Part shown: positions 43,708 through 52,796 of the stretch, in pieces
Layout of the letters: every line of letters starts with the position of its first letter
How positions within the stretch are numbered: position 1 is the stretch's first letter
Assembly: GCF_963677075.1 (NCBI RefSeq)
Contig: NZ_OY781873.1
Coordinates: forward strand, 1,823,715 to 1,887,714
Source of the DNA: an uncultured Sphaerochaeta sp.
GTDB taxonomy: Bacteria > Spirochaetota > Spirochaetia > Sphaerochaetales > Sphaerochaetaceae
Length of the DNA stretch: 64,000 nt
Direction of reading: 5' to 3'
Notes under the pieces: generated by a model
Database searches by the model: none
Seen by the model: only the letters and a program-made list of their open reading frames with translations
What the model was told of the DNA's origin: nothing
Translations under genes and position numbers: made by a program

Positions 43708-44356
43708 GCTCTGCTTCCTTTTTCTTGGAGAGCATGTGCATTTGGTTGAGAATGCCAAGGAAGGCAAGGATTGCCCAAAGAGCAAAGAAGAGCCAGAACT
43801 GAAGATACCAGAAACGGGAAAGCAACCAGGCTACGATCAGGGAACCTGCGATGGCACTTTCCAGGGCCATGTAGGATTCAAATCGCGTGATACTGAGTGA
43901 GAGGATAACGACCAATGCCACCGCTGTTACGATAAAGCTTGGGGTAAGGGGAAGGAAGCTCAAGAGCAGGAAGAAGATGATAAGGCTCATCGAAACGGCG
44001 GTAAAGAGGGCTACCACCAGCTCGACGATCTTCTGTTTCTTCCTTGCAAGGAGGAACAGGACCAGACCGCCAGAGGCAAAGGAGACCAGGTAGAGTAGTA
44101 CACCACGATAATCAGAAGGATTGAAAAGGACATTCCAGAGCGATCTGAGGGGAGTGGGATCCTGCAGGACCTGCATGAAGGATTCCCTTCCATAGATCAT
44201 CAAGGCAATGAAGAGAAAAACAATCGATCCTGAGACGACACTGCGAAGCCTTACAAGCAAGCTCTTGGACTTATACCCATAGAAACAGAGAAAGAAGCCT
44301 ACAAGAAGGCCGATGAGCATTACAGGGGCACCGATGGTCGTTATTTCACTTTGCAT
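43700..44356 (-). CDS. Integral membrane protein, unknown
   Basis: 218 aa, about six transmembrane helices (for example APVMLIGLLVGFFLCFYGY and LVVALFTAVSMSLIIFFLLLS). Between helices are basic loops (KSKSLLVRLR, ARKKQKIVE) and it ends with a KKKEAEHA tail. No family recognised. It begins the operon with xseA, xseB and purU; the 8-base overlap with xseA implies coupling, but no functional link is evident. Confidence 0.72.
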   Translation of the reverse strand: MQSEITTIGAPVMLIGLLVGFFLCFYGYKSKSLLVRLRSVVSGSIVFLFIALMIYGRESFMQVLQDPTPLRSLWNVLFNPSDYRGVLLYLVSFASGGLVLFLLARKKQKIVELVVALFTAVSMSLIIFFLLLSFLPLTPSFIVTAVALVVILSLSITRFESYMALESAIAGSLIVAWLLSRFWYLQFWLFFALWAILAFLGILNQMHMLSKKKEAEHA

Positions 44357-44374
44357 GTATGTTCCTTCTCACGT

Positions 44375-44407
44375 AAAAAAAAAGAGACAGCAACATACGC
44401 TGTCTCT
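44375..44407 (-). terminator. Terminator of the ferredoxin gene
   Basis: On the minus strand GAGACAGC (44406-44399) pairs with GCTGTCTC (44391-44384), then nine T. Clear intrinsic terminator 18 bases after the ferredoxin stop. Confidence 0.9.
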
Positions 44408-44424
44408 CAGTCTAAGTTGTAATC

Positions 44425-44604
<180 letters not shown>

Positions 44605-44627
44605 TTACTTCGTTTTCGTTGCTTCTG

Positions 44628-44656
44628 ACTATATACCTACTTGGTATTCAAGTCAA
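44628..44656 (-). promoter_or_regulatory. Ferredoxin promoter with palindrome in the spacer
   Basis: TTGACT -35 (44651-44656), 17-base spacer, TATAGT -10 (44628-44633). A palindrome ATACC-TACTT-GGTAT (44633-44647) fills most of the spacer and would be a good operator for a redox or iron regulator. Confidence 0.6.
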
Positions 44657-44794
44657 GGAATATGAGAAAACTGTACTGATAGCGATGCTTACAAAACGAT
44701 ATCCTACTATGGGTTATAAGTTATAAAACCCTAACAAATTTTAAGCAAGGATGCATGAAAAATTACCCCCAACATAATTCTGGAGGTATGTACA

Positions 44795-45364
44795 TTATTC
44801 CTTCATCCAAGACAAGGCCTTGTCCTGGAGCGTCCCGATCGGACAGATGGCACACCACAGGCGGGGACGATAGATGAGGGCTAGGATGCTGGCGAGAGTC
44901 GTGGTACTGAGCATCATCGAATAGAATCGATAGGAGAGATGCAAGAGGTATGATGGTACACTTACCTCCAGCAACTGTGGTAGGGGAAATAGCGGGATGG
45001 CAATGAAGAGACGTATGTACGGCATTGCTTCCATATTCCCCATGGCAATCTGGGTTGTAGAACCAGCTATGAACATCAGATTCAGTCCAAAGTACCAAAT
45101 CATGTAGTACTTTGCTTTACCGCTGGTGATGAATCGAGGATTTTTTCTCCAGTTGTGCTTTTTCCCTACCTGGTTGAGATAGCTTGCCCGTGGACAGTAG
45201 CGCTGGCACCACACTTTTTTCTTGGCCCTTGAGAGTAGAATGAAAGGAAGCGCCATACAGAGGATTGCAAGGTTTGCAAAGAGTATGGAGACAAAACCCA
45301 GTGAAAAATAGGCAAGGGTGATGATGAAAAGGCCTGGGAGCAATCCTCTGGAATGCTTGGTCAT
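44795..45364 (-). CDS. NapH-like membrane 4Fe-4S protein
   Basis: 189 aa from the ATG at 45364 (GGAGGG upstream). Four to five membrane helices and two cysteine pairs on cytoplasmic loops, WCQRYCPRASY (about 48-58) and RLWCAICPIGTLQD (near the C-terminus), as in NapH/CcoG-type proteins. Its ATG overlaps the stop of the preceding ferredoxin-like gene (ATGA). Probably transfers electrons across or along the membrane; partner and acceptor unknown. Confidence 0.75.
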   Translation of the reverse strand: MTKHSRGLLPGLFIITLAYFSLGFVSILFANLAILCMALPFILLSRAKKKVWCQRYCPRASYLNQVGKKHNWRKNPRFITSGKAKYYMIWYFGLNLMFIAGSTTQIAMGNMEAMPYIRLFIAIPLFPLPQLLEVSVPSYLLHLSYRFYSMMLSTTTLASILALIYRPRLWCAICPIGTLQDKALSWMKE

Positions 45365-45615
45365 GCACCCTCCTTCCGTTTCATCTTCAGGGCTCCGGGA
45401 AAGCAGTAACGAGTACATTTACCGCAATCAGTACATTTCCTTTTGTCTACTTTCGGTGCTGCAAACCCTTTCTGGGTCAAGGCACCGGAAGGACAGACAC
45501 CTACTGCTGGACAGCGGTGGTTCTGTGGACACCTGTGGGTGAGTACGGTCAATACTTTTGGCTCTTTAGGCCCTGCTGGTTTCAAACCAAAAAAAGATGC
45601 GATATCAAATGCCAT
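45361..45615 (-). CDS. Small 4Fe-4S ferredoxin-like protein paired with NapH-like gene
   Basis: 84 aa. One complete CxxCxxCxxxC cluster (CTDCGKCTRYCFPGAL) and a second, unusual N-terminal set (HRCPQNHRCPAVGVCPSGAL) in which spacing differs from the classic motif. It overlaps the NapH-like gene by four bases, so the two are cotranslated. Likely an electron carrier to the membrane protein. Confidence 0.8.
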   Translation of the reverse strand: MAFDIASFFGLKPAGPKEPKVLTVLTHRCPQNHRCPAVGVCPSGALTQKGFAAPKVDKRKCTDCGKCTRYCFPGALKMKRKEGA

Positions 45616-45661
45616 AGTGCTTTCTTCCTTGATAATTCTCTCGTGTATGATCCCAGAACCG

Positions 45662-45686
45662 TATCTGAAAACAGATATTCTGTCAA
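45662..45686 (-). promoter_or_regulatory. Operator-like palindrome upstream of the iron-sulfur pair
   Basis: TATCTG-AAAA-CAGATA (45662-45677) lies next to TTGACA (45681-45686, minus strand), where a spacer would be; the matching -10 is poor. Suggests regulated expression. Confidence 0.35.
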
Positions 45687-45739
45687 ATGGTTGTTAATAG
45701 CAAATATTGTGAACAACAAAAACCAGAATTGGGTTTCCC

Positions 45740-45768
45740 TTGCACAGAGGCTCTCTTGGATATATAGT
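45740..45768 (+). promoter_or_regulatory. Promoter of topB
   Basis: TTGCAC (45740-45745), 17-base spacer, TATAGT (45763-45768) on the plus strand; the leader would be about 15 nt, with GGAGGAG before the TTG start. Confidence 0.5.
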
Positions 45769-45790
45769 CAGCCTCGTGGAGGAGTGAATC

Positions 45791-48112
45791 TTGAAACAAT
45801 TGGTATTAGCTGAAAAGCCGAGCGTCGGAAGGGAACTCGGACGTGTCTTGCACTGTTGGAAATCGGAGAAAGGATACCGCGAAGGGGATGACTATATCGT
45901 AACCTGGGCGCTTGGACACCTGGTTGAGCTTGCTCAACCTGCTGCCTATAGTGACCGCTATAAAAGATGGTCACTGAGGGATCTTCCGATGTTGCCCCCA
46001 GTCTTGAAACAGGAAGTGATCGAACAGAGCAAGGAACAATTTTCCGTGGTCAAGCAACTCATCCAAAGAAAGGATGTTGATTCAGTGATCATTGCCACTG
46101 ATGCAGGAAGGGAAGGCGAGTTGGTTGCACGATGGATCATGAAACTTGCAGACTACCAAGGACCAGCCAAACGGCTTTGGATCAGCAGCCAGACCGAAGG
46201 GGCAATCAAGGAAGGATTCAGCAACCTCAAGGATGCAGCACTCTATGACGACTTGTATGCGGCGGCGGAGAGTCGTGCTGCTGCTGACTGGTATATAGGG
46301 ATGAATGTCACCAGGGCGTTGACGTGTCACTACGATGCAAAACTCTCAGCAGGACGAGTGCAAACCCCAACCCTTGCCCTGATGACCCAGAAAGAGGATG
46401 AGATAGAAGCATTCAGTGGTCAGTTCTACTGGACACTCAAGGCCGACTTCACTGATTTTACTGCCTCCTATTACCTCACTGAGGACTCGATCAGGATCAA
46501 TGATGAGAAGAGTGCCAAGCAGAAGGAGGCAGAGCTCACGGGAAAGACAGGGCAGGTTTTCTCCTTGGATACCGTTGAGCGCACTGAACAACCACCTCTT
46601 GCTTATGACCTGACAGAACTGCAACGGGATGCAAACAATCTCCTTGATTTCAGTGCGAAGGAGACACTCGACACCCTGCAGTCCCTCTATGAACAGCACA
46701 AGATTGTAACCTATCCAAGAACTGACAGCCGCTACATTACCTGTGATATTGTATCCACACTGGAAAAGCGACTGCAGGCTCTTGATGCAACCCCGTTTGG
46801 GAGTCTTGCCAGCTCATACCGGATACAGGGGTATCGTGTCGACCAAGAGCGGTTTGTCCAGGATCTGAAGGTAAGCGACCACCATGCAATCATCCCAACC
46901 GAGCAACGTGTTGATCTTGGCAGACTGAACGCCAGGGAGCGCGCTCTCTGGGAGTTGATCGTGCTTCGCTTCCTTGAAGTGCTCAGCAGCGATTACACCT
47001 ACCGTACCACCACCCTGATCGCTGATGTGGAAGGTTCACGATTCAAGACCCGTCTTACCCTTCCTGTTGAGCAGGGATGGAGAGATGTTGCCCGTATAAT
47101 CGGTAAACGCAGTGCCCAGCCTTCGATTACCGATGAGGAAGAGGCCAGTCCCTTCCTGCTCTCCCTGAAGGAGGGTGACCCACTGACCATCTCCAGTGTG
47201 AAGCTTAGAAGGCTTACCACTCCATCCCCTGCCAGGTACACGGAGGCAACACTGCTCTCTGCCATGGAACACGCAGGACGGTTTGTTGAGGACGCAAAAC
47301 TGAAGAAACAGCTGGGAGGAGGGCTTGGAACTCCTGCAACCCGTGCAGACATCATCGAGAAGTTGATACAGAACCACTATGTCGAAAGACAGGGAAAGGA
47401 ACTGGTTCCCACTCCCAAGGGAAGGGAGTTGGTTCGTCTTGCCCCTGAGGAGCTCCGCTCCCCTGAGCTGACCGGGCTCTGGGAGCAACGCCTGGGTGCG
47501 ATTGCTGATGGCAAGGAGGATAGTCGTCGTTTCCTCGAGGATATCAAGACCCATGCAGTGAAACTCGTTGATGAGGTCATCAAGAGCAGTGAGCTGTTCT
47601 CACCAAAATTCCCCGATGCAAAACAGTGTCCCTTCTGCAAGGGTCCCATGATGAAGGTAGTTGATGATATCGGCCAGAATCACTTTCTCTGTCAGCGGCT
47701 CTCCTGTTCCTATGAGGAAATGGAGATCAAGAAACGGGTCATGGTTCCAGGAAAGGAGAAACCGGCAAAGGTAGTGGTGAAGGCCAAGAGTGTTAGTACT
47801 CCATCTGATGGGACCAAGAAACGTGTAGTACTGAAGAAATCTGTAACCAAGAAACCGGCAATGCAAGCATTCTCCCTGCCTGATGATGACAAGGGGCCCA
47901 AGTTCACATGGGAGACTGTCATCGAGGTCGTTCGTCCAAGCAAGTTGGCCTTTCGTGGCCCACGCAGGGATGAGCATCAGGACAGGGGAGGGTGGAAACC
48001 TCCTGTGCAGAATAAACATATAGTAGAGGATGTGCCTTCCAGTGGTGGGAGCTTTGCTGATTTCTTGAAGGCCAGTGAAGAACGAAAAAAACGCGATAAG
48101 AAAAGAAAATAG
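45791..48112 (+). CDS. topB: DNA topoisomerase III (type IA)
   Basis: 773 aa with a TTG start preceded by GGAGGAG. Toprim domain (LVLAEKPSVGRELG, ATDAGREGELVARW), SAGRVQTPTLALM and the catalytic Tyr308 in TYPRTDSRYIT. A zinc-finger-like CPFCKGPMM...FLCQRLSC follows, then a basic tail rich in Lys (about residues 650-773) that binds DNA. It decatenates DNA during replication and recombination. Larger than E. coli TopB by about 120 residues because of the tail. Confidence 0.94.
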   Translation: MKQLVLAEKPSVGRELGRVLHCWKSEKGYREGDDYIVTWALGHLVELAQPAAYSDRYKRWSLRDLPMLPPVLKQEVIEQSKEQFSVVKQLIQRKDVDSVIIATDAGREGELVARWIMKLADYQGPAKRLWISSQTEGAIKEGFSNLKDAALYDDLYAAAESRAAADWYIGMNVTRALTCHYDAKLSAGRVQTPTLALMTQKEDEIEAFSGQFYWTLKADFTDFTASYYLTEDSIRINDEKSAKQKEAELTGKTGQVFSLDTVERTEQPPLAYDLTELQRDANNLLDFSAKETLDTLQSLYEQHKIVTYPRTDSRYITCDIVSTLEKRLQALDATPFGSLASSYRIQGYRVDQERFVQDLKVSDHHAIIPTEQRVDLGRLNARERALWELIVLRFLEVLSSDYTYRTTTLIADVEGSRFKTRLTLPVEQGWRDVARIIGKRSAQPSITDEEEASPFLLSLKEGDPLTISSVKLRRLTTPSPARYTEATLLSAMEHAGRFVEDAKLKKQLGGGLGTPATRADIIEKLIQNHYVERQGKELVPTPKGRELVRLAPEELRSPELTGLWEQRLGAIADGKEDSRRFLEDIKTHAVKLVDEVIKSSELFSPKFPDAKQCPFCKGPMMKVVDDIGQNHFLCQRLSCSYEEMEIKKRVMVPGKEKPAKVVVKAKSVSTPSDGTKKRVVLKKSVTKKPAMQAFSLPDDDKGPKFTWETVIEVVRPSKLAFRGPRRDEHQDRGGWKPPVQNKHIVEDVPSSGGSFADFLKASEERKKRDKKRK

Positions 48113-48201
48113 GGTAATATTTGTTATAATAAAAACATTTTGTTAAACTATAGACATATTTGTAACTTTCTGCTACTCTTCCTGCATCACAGGAGGAGTG
48201 T

Positions 48202-48975
48202 ATGCGCGTAGGTATTGTTGGATTTGGGAAGATGGGGAAACTCATCCGCTCTGAAGCCTTGAAGCGGGGGCATACGATTGCCGCTGTTATTGACCCGATC
48301 TGTCAGGAGAGCGAAGTCACGGCAAATCAGGTCAGTAGCGAGCACTTGAGCGAGTGCGAAGTAGTCATCGATTTCACCCACCCCTCAGTGGTTGTGGATC
48401 ATATCATCCTCTATGCAAAGCTCGGTATTCCTGCAGTCATAGGGACAACAGGCTGGTATGACAGGATACCTGAACTGCAGGAGATCACAGCACAGTCTGA
48501 TGGTGCCATCATCTATAGCGGAAACTACTCACTGGGAGTTGCTCTCTTTATGCAGGTGGTGAAGGAAGCCTCCAGACTCTTCGCCAAAAGCGGTCTCTAT
48601 GATCCATTCCTGACAGAAATCCATCATGCTCAGAAGGCGGACAGTCCTTCAGGTACTGCAGAGATGCTGGGCTCCTTGGTGTTGGAAAACTATTCCAGCA
48701 AACGTTCAGTGGAGAAGGAGACCCTGCACCACAAGAGGGAGGACGAATCCATTCATCTTGCCTCAGTAAGGGGCGGCTGGGTTCCTGGAACACACACCGT
48801 GTATTTTGACAGCCCACAAGATACGATCGAATTGACACATAGAGCCCGATCACGGGAAGGTTTTGCCGTAGGCGCTGTTCAGGCAGCTGCCTGGATCGCA
48901 TCAGGTCGCAAGGGATTCTTTAGCCTTGATGACATGCTCGAAGATGTATATCTATCAGTGGAGAAGACACAATGA
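48202..48975 (+). CDS. dapB: 4-hydroxy-tetrahydrodipicolinate reductase
   Basis: 257 aa. NAD(P)-binding GFGKMGK (7-13), IDFTHPSVV, GTTGW and the catalytic HHAQKADSPSGTA motif. Second step of the lysine/meso-DAP pathway, reducing the product of DapA. AGGAGGAG precedes the ATG. First gene of a five-gene operon in which every junction is overlapping or nearly so. Confidence 0.97.
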   Translation: MRVGIVGFGKMGKLIRSEALKRGHTIAAVIDPICQESEVTANQVSSEHLSECEVVIDFTHPSVVVDHIILYAKLGIPAVIGTTGWYDRIPELQEITAQSDGAIIYSGNYSLGVALFMQVVKEASRLFAKSGLYDPFLTEIHHAQKADSPSGTAEMLGSLVLENYSSKRSVEKETLHHKREDESIHLASVRGGWVPGTHTVYFDSPQDTIELTHRARSREGFAVGAVQAAAWIASGRKGFFSLDDMLEDVYLSVEKTQ

Positions 48976-49883
48976 GAGACATTAATTTCAAAGGGGTACA
49001 TACTGCCCTGATCACCCCATTCACCAAGAAGGACAATCTGGACGAGGAACGTCTGGAGGAACTCATCGAAGCACAGATCACCAATGGCGTGAATGGTCTG
49101 GTTCCCTGTGGAACTACCGGGGAAAGCCCAACACTCAGTCACGATGAACATGACCAGATGATCGCAATGACCGTCAAGTTTGCAAATGGCAGGGTTCCTG
49201 TCATTGCCGGTACAGGCTCAAATGCGACCAGTGAGGCAGTGAGGCTTTCAAGGCATGCACAGCAGGTTGGGGCAGACGCAGTACTCTTGGTCAATCCGTA
49301 CTACAACAAGCCAACCCAGAAGGGGTTGTACTACCACTTCAAGGCAATTGCTGACAGTGTCGATATCCCTTGTATCCTCTACAATATCAAGGGGAGAACC
49401 GGTGTAAACATTGAGACAGAGACCGTAAAGGCTCTCAGTGATGCGTGCTCCAACATCGTTGGAGTGAAGGAAGCCAGTGGAAGCCTGGAGCAGATGCGCT
49501 CTGTCATTGATGCAACCCATGGTAAGTTCCATGTACTCAGCGGAGATGACAATCTCTCCATTCCCTTGGTGGAAAGTGGTGGGGATGGTGTTGTGTCAGT
49601 TGCCTCAAACATTGCTCCCGGGTATATTTCAAAGATGATCCACTTGGCCCTCGAGGGGAAGTGGGAGCAGGCAAGGGAGATGGAAGCGAATCTCAGTGGT
49701 TTCTTCAAGGCATGTTTCCTGGAAACCAATCCGATTCCCATCAAGACGGCAATGGCCCGCTATGGTTGGTGCGAGGAGTCCTTCAGGCTTCCCATCTGCA
49801 CCTTTGAACGTGAAGAGAATAGAAATGCCCTCTACGAAGAGCTGGACAAGCTTGAAGCATTGGGTGCAATTATAAGGAGATAA
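48972..49883 (+). CDS. dapA: 4-hydroxy-tetrahydrodipicolinate synthase
   Basis: 303 aa. Schiff-base Lys166 in GVKEASG, Tyr137 in YNIKGRTG, CGTTGESPTL near residue 46. Condenses pyruvate with aspartate semialdehyde. Its ATG overlaps the dapB stop (ATGA). Normal length. Confidence 0.97.
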   Translation: MRDINFKGVHTALITPFTKKDNLDEERLEELIEAQITNGVNGLVPCGTTGESPTLSHDEHDQMIAMTVKFANGRVPVIAGTGSNATSEAVRLSRHAQQVGADAVLLVNPYYNKPTQKGLYYHFKAIADSVDIPCILYNIKGRTGVNIETETVKALSDACSNIVGVKEASGSLEQMRSVIDATHGKFHVLSGDDNLSIPLVESGGDGVVSVASNIAPGYISKMIHLALEGKWEQAREMEANLSGFFKACFLETNPIPIKTAMARYGWCEESFRLPICTFEREENRNALYEELDKLEALGAIIRR

Positions 49884-49889
49884 GTGTAC

Positions 49890-51119
49890 ATGGCGACAAT
49901 CAATACGAACTTCCAAAAGCTGGCGAGCGGATACCTCTTCCCTGAGATAGCCCGCAGGACCAAGGTATGGCAGGAATCGAACCCGGGAGTCGAGGTACTT
50001 CGCCTCGGCATCGGGAACACCACCGAAGCCCTTCCTCCTGCGGTCTGCGATGCAATGAAAGAGAAAATTGAGAAGCTCTCTGACCGTGAAACCTACTCAG
50101 GATATGGGGATGAGCAAGGTGATACAGCTCTTCGGGAAGCCTTGGTCCGTTACTATGGACGCTATGGTGTGGAACTCAAGAGCACGGAGTTTTTTGTAAG
50201 CGACGGAGCCAAGAGTGATGCTGCAAATATCCAGGATCTCTTTTCCTCTGAGAATGTCGTTGCTATTCAGGACCCAGCCTATCCAGTATATGTTGACAGT
50301 AATGTCGTCGGGGGAAGGACCGGCCTATTCAACAAGGAAATGGGTCTCTACGATGGATTTGTCTATCTCTCAAGTACAGAAGAGAATGGGTTCATACCCA
50401 GCCCTCCCCAGCAGAAAGTCGATCTTATCTATCTCTGCAGCCCGAACAATCCTACCGGTGCAGTAGCCACCCATGCACAGCTTAAGGTGTTTGTGGACTA
50501 TGCAATCGAGCATAAGAGCATCATCATCTTCGACAGTGCCTATAGTGAGTATGTTACCGAGGAAGGCTACCCGAGAAGCATCTATGAGGTGGAAGGGGCA
50601 AAGCGTTGTGCTATTGAAATCAACAGTTTCTCCAAGTTCTCCGGTTTTACCGGTGTTCGTTTGGGGTGGACGATTGTTCCCGAGGAATTGGAGTGTGAGG
50701 ATGCTCCCTCCGGTCTCTTGAACTCCATGTGGAACCGCAGGCAGTGCACCTTCTTCAATGGTGCTAGTAATATAGCTCAAAGTGGTGGGCTTGCGGCCTT
50801 GGAGGGTGATGGATACGACCAGAGCCGTGCCTTGGTCGAGTACTACCTCGAGAACGCCAGAATCATACGGGAAGGACTGGAGAAAGTAGGCCTGAGAGTG
50901 TATGGTGGTGTAAATAGCCCGTACATCTGGGCAAAAACCCCGAATGGTATGGATAGCTGGGAGTTCTTCGATATCTTGCTCGATAAATGCCATGTAGTGG
51001 TAACTCCAGGTGGGGGATTCGGGCCATCAGGTGCAGCATTCGTCCGTGTTTCCTCCTATGGACACCGTGAAAATGTAATCAAAGCCATGGCCCAGATAGA
51101 GGAGAACTTACAGGTATGA
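49890..51119 (+). CDS. dapL: LL-diaminopimelate aminotransferase
   Basis: 409 aa from the ATG at 49890 with AGGAG 10 bases upstream (an in-frame GTG is at 49884). Class I/II aminotransferase with PLP Lys249 in SFSKFSGFTGVRLGW, SPNNPTG and FDSAYSEY. DapL converts tetrahydrodipicolinate directly to LL-DAP, so no succinylase/acetylase genes are needed; it is used by plants, Chlamydiae, many spirochaetes and some anaerobes. Neighbours support this over other aminotransferases. Confidence 0.94.
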   Translation: MATINTNFQKLASGYLFPEIARRTKVWQESNPGVEVLRLGIGNTTEALPPAVCDAMKEKIEKLSDRETYSGYGDEQGDTALREALVRYYGRYGVELKSTEFFVSDGAKSDAANIQDLFSSENVVAIQDPAYPVYVDSNVVGGRTGLFNKEMGLYDGFVYLSSTEENGFIPSPPQQKVDLIYLCSPNNPTGAVATHAQLKVFVDYAIEHKSIIIFDSAYSEYVTEEGYPRSIYEVEGAKRCAIEINSFSKFSGFTGVRLGWTIVPEELECEDAPSGLLNSMWNRRQCTFFNGASNIAQSGGLAALEGDGYDQSRALVEYYLENARIIREGLEKVGLRVYGGVNSPYIWAKTPNGMDSWEFFDILLDKCHVVVTPGGGFGPSGAAFVRVSSYGHRENVIKAMAQIEENLQV

Positions 51120-52381
51120 GTGAAAAAACACTTCCCATGGGGCATGGCGATTTGCTGGAACTCGCGTATCAGCTTCCCACTCCCTTCTATCTCTATGATG
51201 AGAGGGCCATCGTGGATAATGCCAGACGATTCAACCAGCTCTTTTCATGGGCTCCAGGATTTCGTAACTACTTCGCGGTAAAGGCCTGTCCTAATCCTAC
51301 CATTCTCAAGCTTCTCGCCAAGGAAGGGTTTGGGGCTGACTGTTCCTCCCTTCCTGAGCTATTGCTCAGCAAGGCAAGTGGGATCAGCGCTGAGAGAATC
51401 ATGTTCACCAGTAATGATACCCCTGAAGAGGAGTTCCGCGCTGCCTATGAGCTTGGAGCCATCATCAATCTTGATGACATAACCCATATTGGGACACTTG
51501 AAAAAGCTATCGGAAAGGTGCCTGAGACCATCTGTTTCCGCTACAACCCGGGAAAGAACCGAACAGGAAATGCAATCATCGGAAACCCGGTGGAGGCAAA
51601 GTACGGTCTGACGGATGAGCAGATAGTGGAGAGCTACCGTATCATGCAGGAGAAGGGCGTAAAGCATTTCGGCTTGCATACCATGGTTGCTTCAAACGAG
51701 CTTGATGGTTCCTACATTGTTGAGACGGCCAGGATGCTCTTTGACCTGGCGGTGAAAATCAAGAAGGAAACAGGAATTACCATCGAATTCATCGATATGG
51801 GTGGAGGCATTGGTATTCCCTACCGTCCTGATCAGGATGCAATGGATTTGCAGATGGTCAGCGATGGAATGAAGGCTCTCTACGATGAGATCATCGTACC
51901 TGCTGGTCTTGATCCTTTGCAGATTGTCTTTGAGTGCGGAAGGGTGATCACCGGTCCGTATGGATACCTGGTGAGCAAGGTCTTGCATGTCACCAAGAAG
52001 TACAAGGACTACATCGGACTCGATGCCTCCATGGCTGACTTGATGAGGCCTGCACTCTATGGTGCATACCACCACATCACCGTTGTAGGCAAGGGAAAAA
52101 AGAACCATGACCACCTCTATGATGTAACAGGCAGTCTCTGTGAGAACAACGACAAGTTTGCCATCGACAGGCAGCTGCCCAAGGTTGAGCCTGGGGATGT
52201 CCTGGTACTGCATGATGCAGGAGCTCATGGCCATAGCATGGGATTCAACTATAATGCCAAGCTGCGCAGCGCTGAGTACCTGCTCAAGAGAGATGGATCG
52301 GTGAAGATGATCAGGCGGGCACAAACCTATGATGACTATGTGTCGACCCTTCGCTTCGATGGTGCTTCTGTGGAGGTTTGA
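51116..52381 (+). CDS. lysA: Diaminopimelate decarboxylase
   Basis: 421 aa. PLP Lys56 in YFAVKACPNP, the HTMVASNE and FIDMGGGIGIPYRP motifs, FECGR, and catalytic Cys in GSLCENNDKF. Converts meso-DAP to lysine. ATG overlaps the dapL stop (ATGA). No diaminopimelate epimerase (dapF) is present in the window; it must lie elsewhere. Confidence 0.95.
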   Translation: MSEKTLPMGHGDLLELAYQLPTPFYLYDERAIVDNARRFNQLFSWAPGFRNYFAVKACPNPTILKLLAKEGFGADCSSLPELLLSKASGISAERIMFTSNDTPEEEFRAAYELGAIINLDDITHIGTLEKAIGKVPETICFRYNPGKNRTGNAIIGNPVEAKYGLTDEQIVESYRIMQEKGVKHFGLHTMVASNELDGSYIVETARMLFDLAVKIKKETGITIEFIDMGGGIGIPYRPDQDAMDLQMVSDGMKALYDEIIVPAGLDPLQIVFECGRVITGPYGYLVSKVLHVTKKYKDYIGLDASMADLMRPALYGAYHHITVVGKGKKNHDHLYDVTGSLCENNDKFAIDRQLPKVEPGDVLVLHDAGAHGHSMGFNYNAKLRSAEYLLKRDGSVKMIRRAQTYDDYVSTLRFDGASVEV

Positions 52382-52794
52382 TGCATTCATTCACGATACG
52401 AGTGTATTACAGCGATACCGATTGTGGTGGCATTGTCTACCACGCTCGGTATCTTGATTTTGCGGAGCATGCCCGTACTGAATTGCTGAGGGAAGTAGCC
52501 CAGAGGCAGGGCATTGATGGTTCCCAAAGCAGTATGATTGAACTGGGAAAGATGGCCTTTGTGGTGAAATCAATCACGGTCGACTACCAGAGGCCAGGGC
52601 GTCTGGATGATCTCTTGGAAGTATGTACGGAAATCGAGAGTGAGAAGCGCTTTTCCATTACCTTCATCCAGACGGTGAAGCGGGGTGAGGAGGTACTTTG
52701 TGTGCTCAAGGTGCGGGTTGCCTCGATCAACACCGAGACACTCCGTCCCACACCACTGCCTACCTGGTTTACCCAGGCAGTACAGGCACTCTGA
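52381..52794 (+). CDS. ybgC: YbgC-type hotdog acyl-CoA thioesterase
   Basis: 137 aa from the ATG at 52381, sharing one base with the lysA stop (TGATG); GGAGG at 52372-52376. Hotdog fold with VYYSDTDCGGIVYHARYLDFAEHARTELL, where the first Asp and His are catalytic. Cleaves acyl-CoA thioesters; in proteobacteria it is linked with Tol-Pal, but no tol genes are near. Convergent with a lipoprotein gene. Confidence 0.92.
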   Translation: MHSFTIRVYYSDTDCGGIVYHARYLDFAEHARTELLREVAQRQGIDGSQSSMIELGKMAFVVKSITVDYQRPGRLDDLLEVCTEIESEKRFSITFIQTVKRGEEVLCVLKVRVASINTETLRPTPLPTWFTQAVQAL

Positions 52795-52796
52795 TC

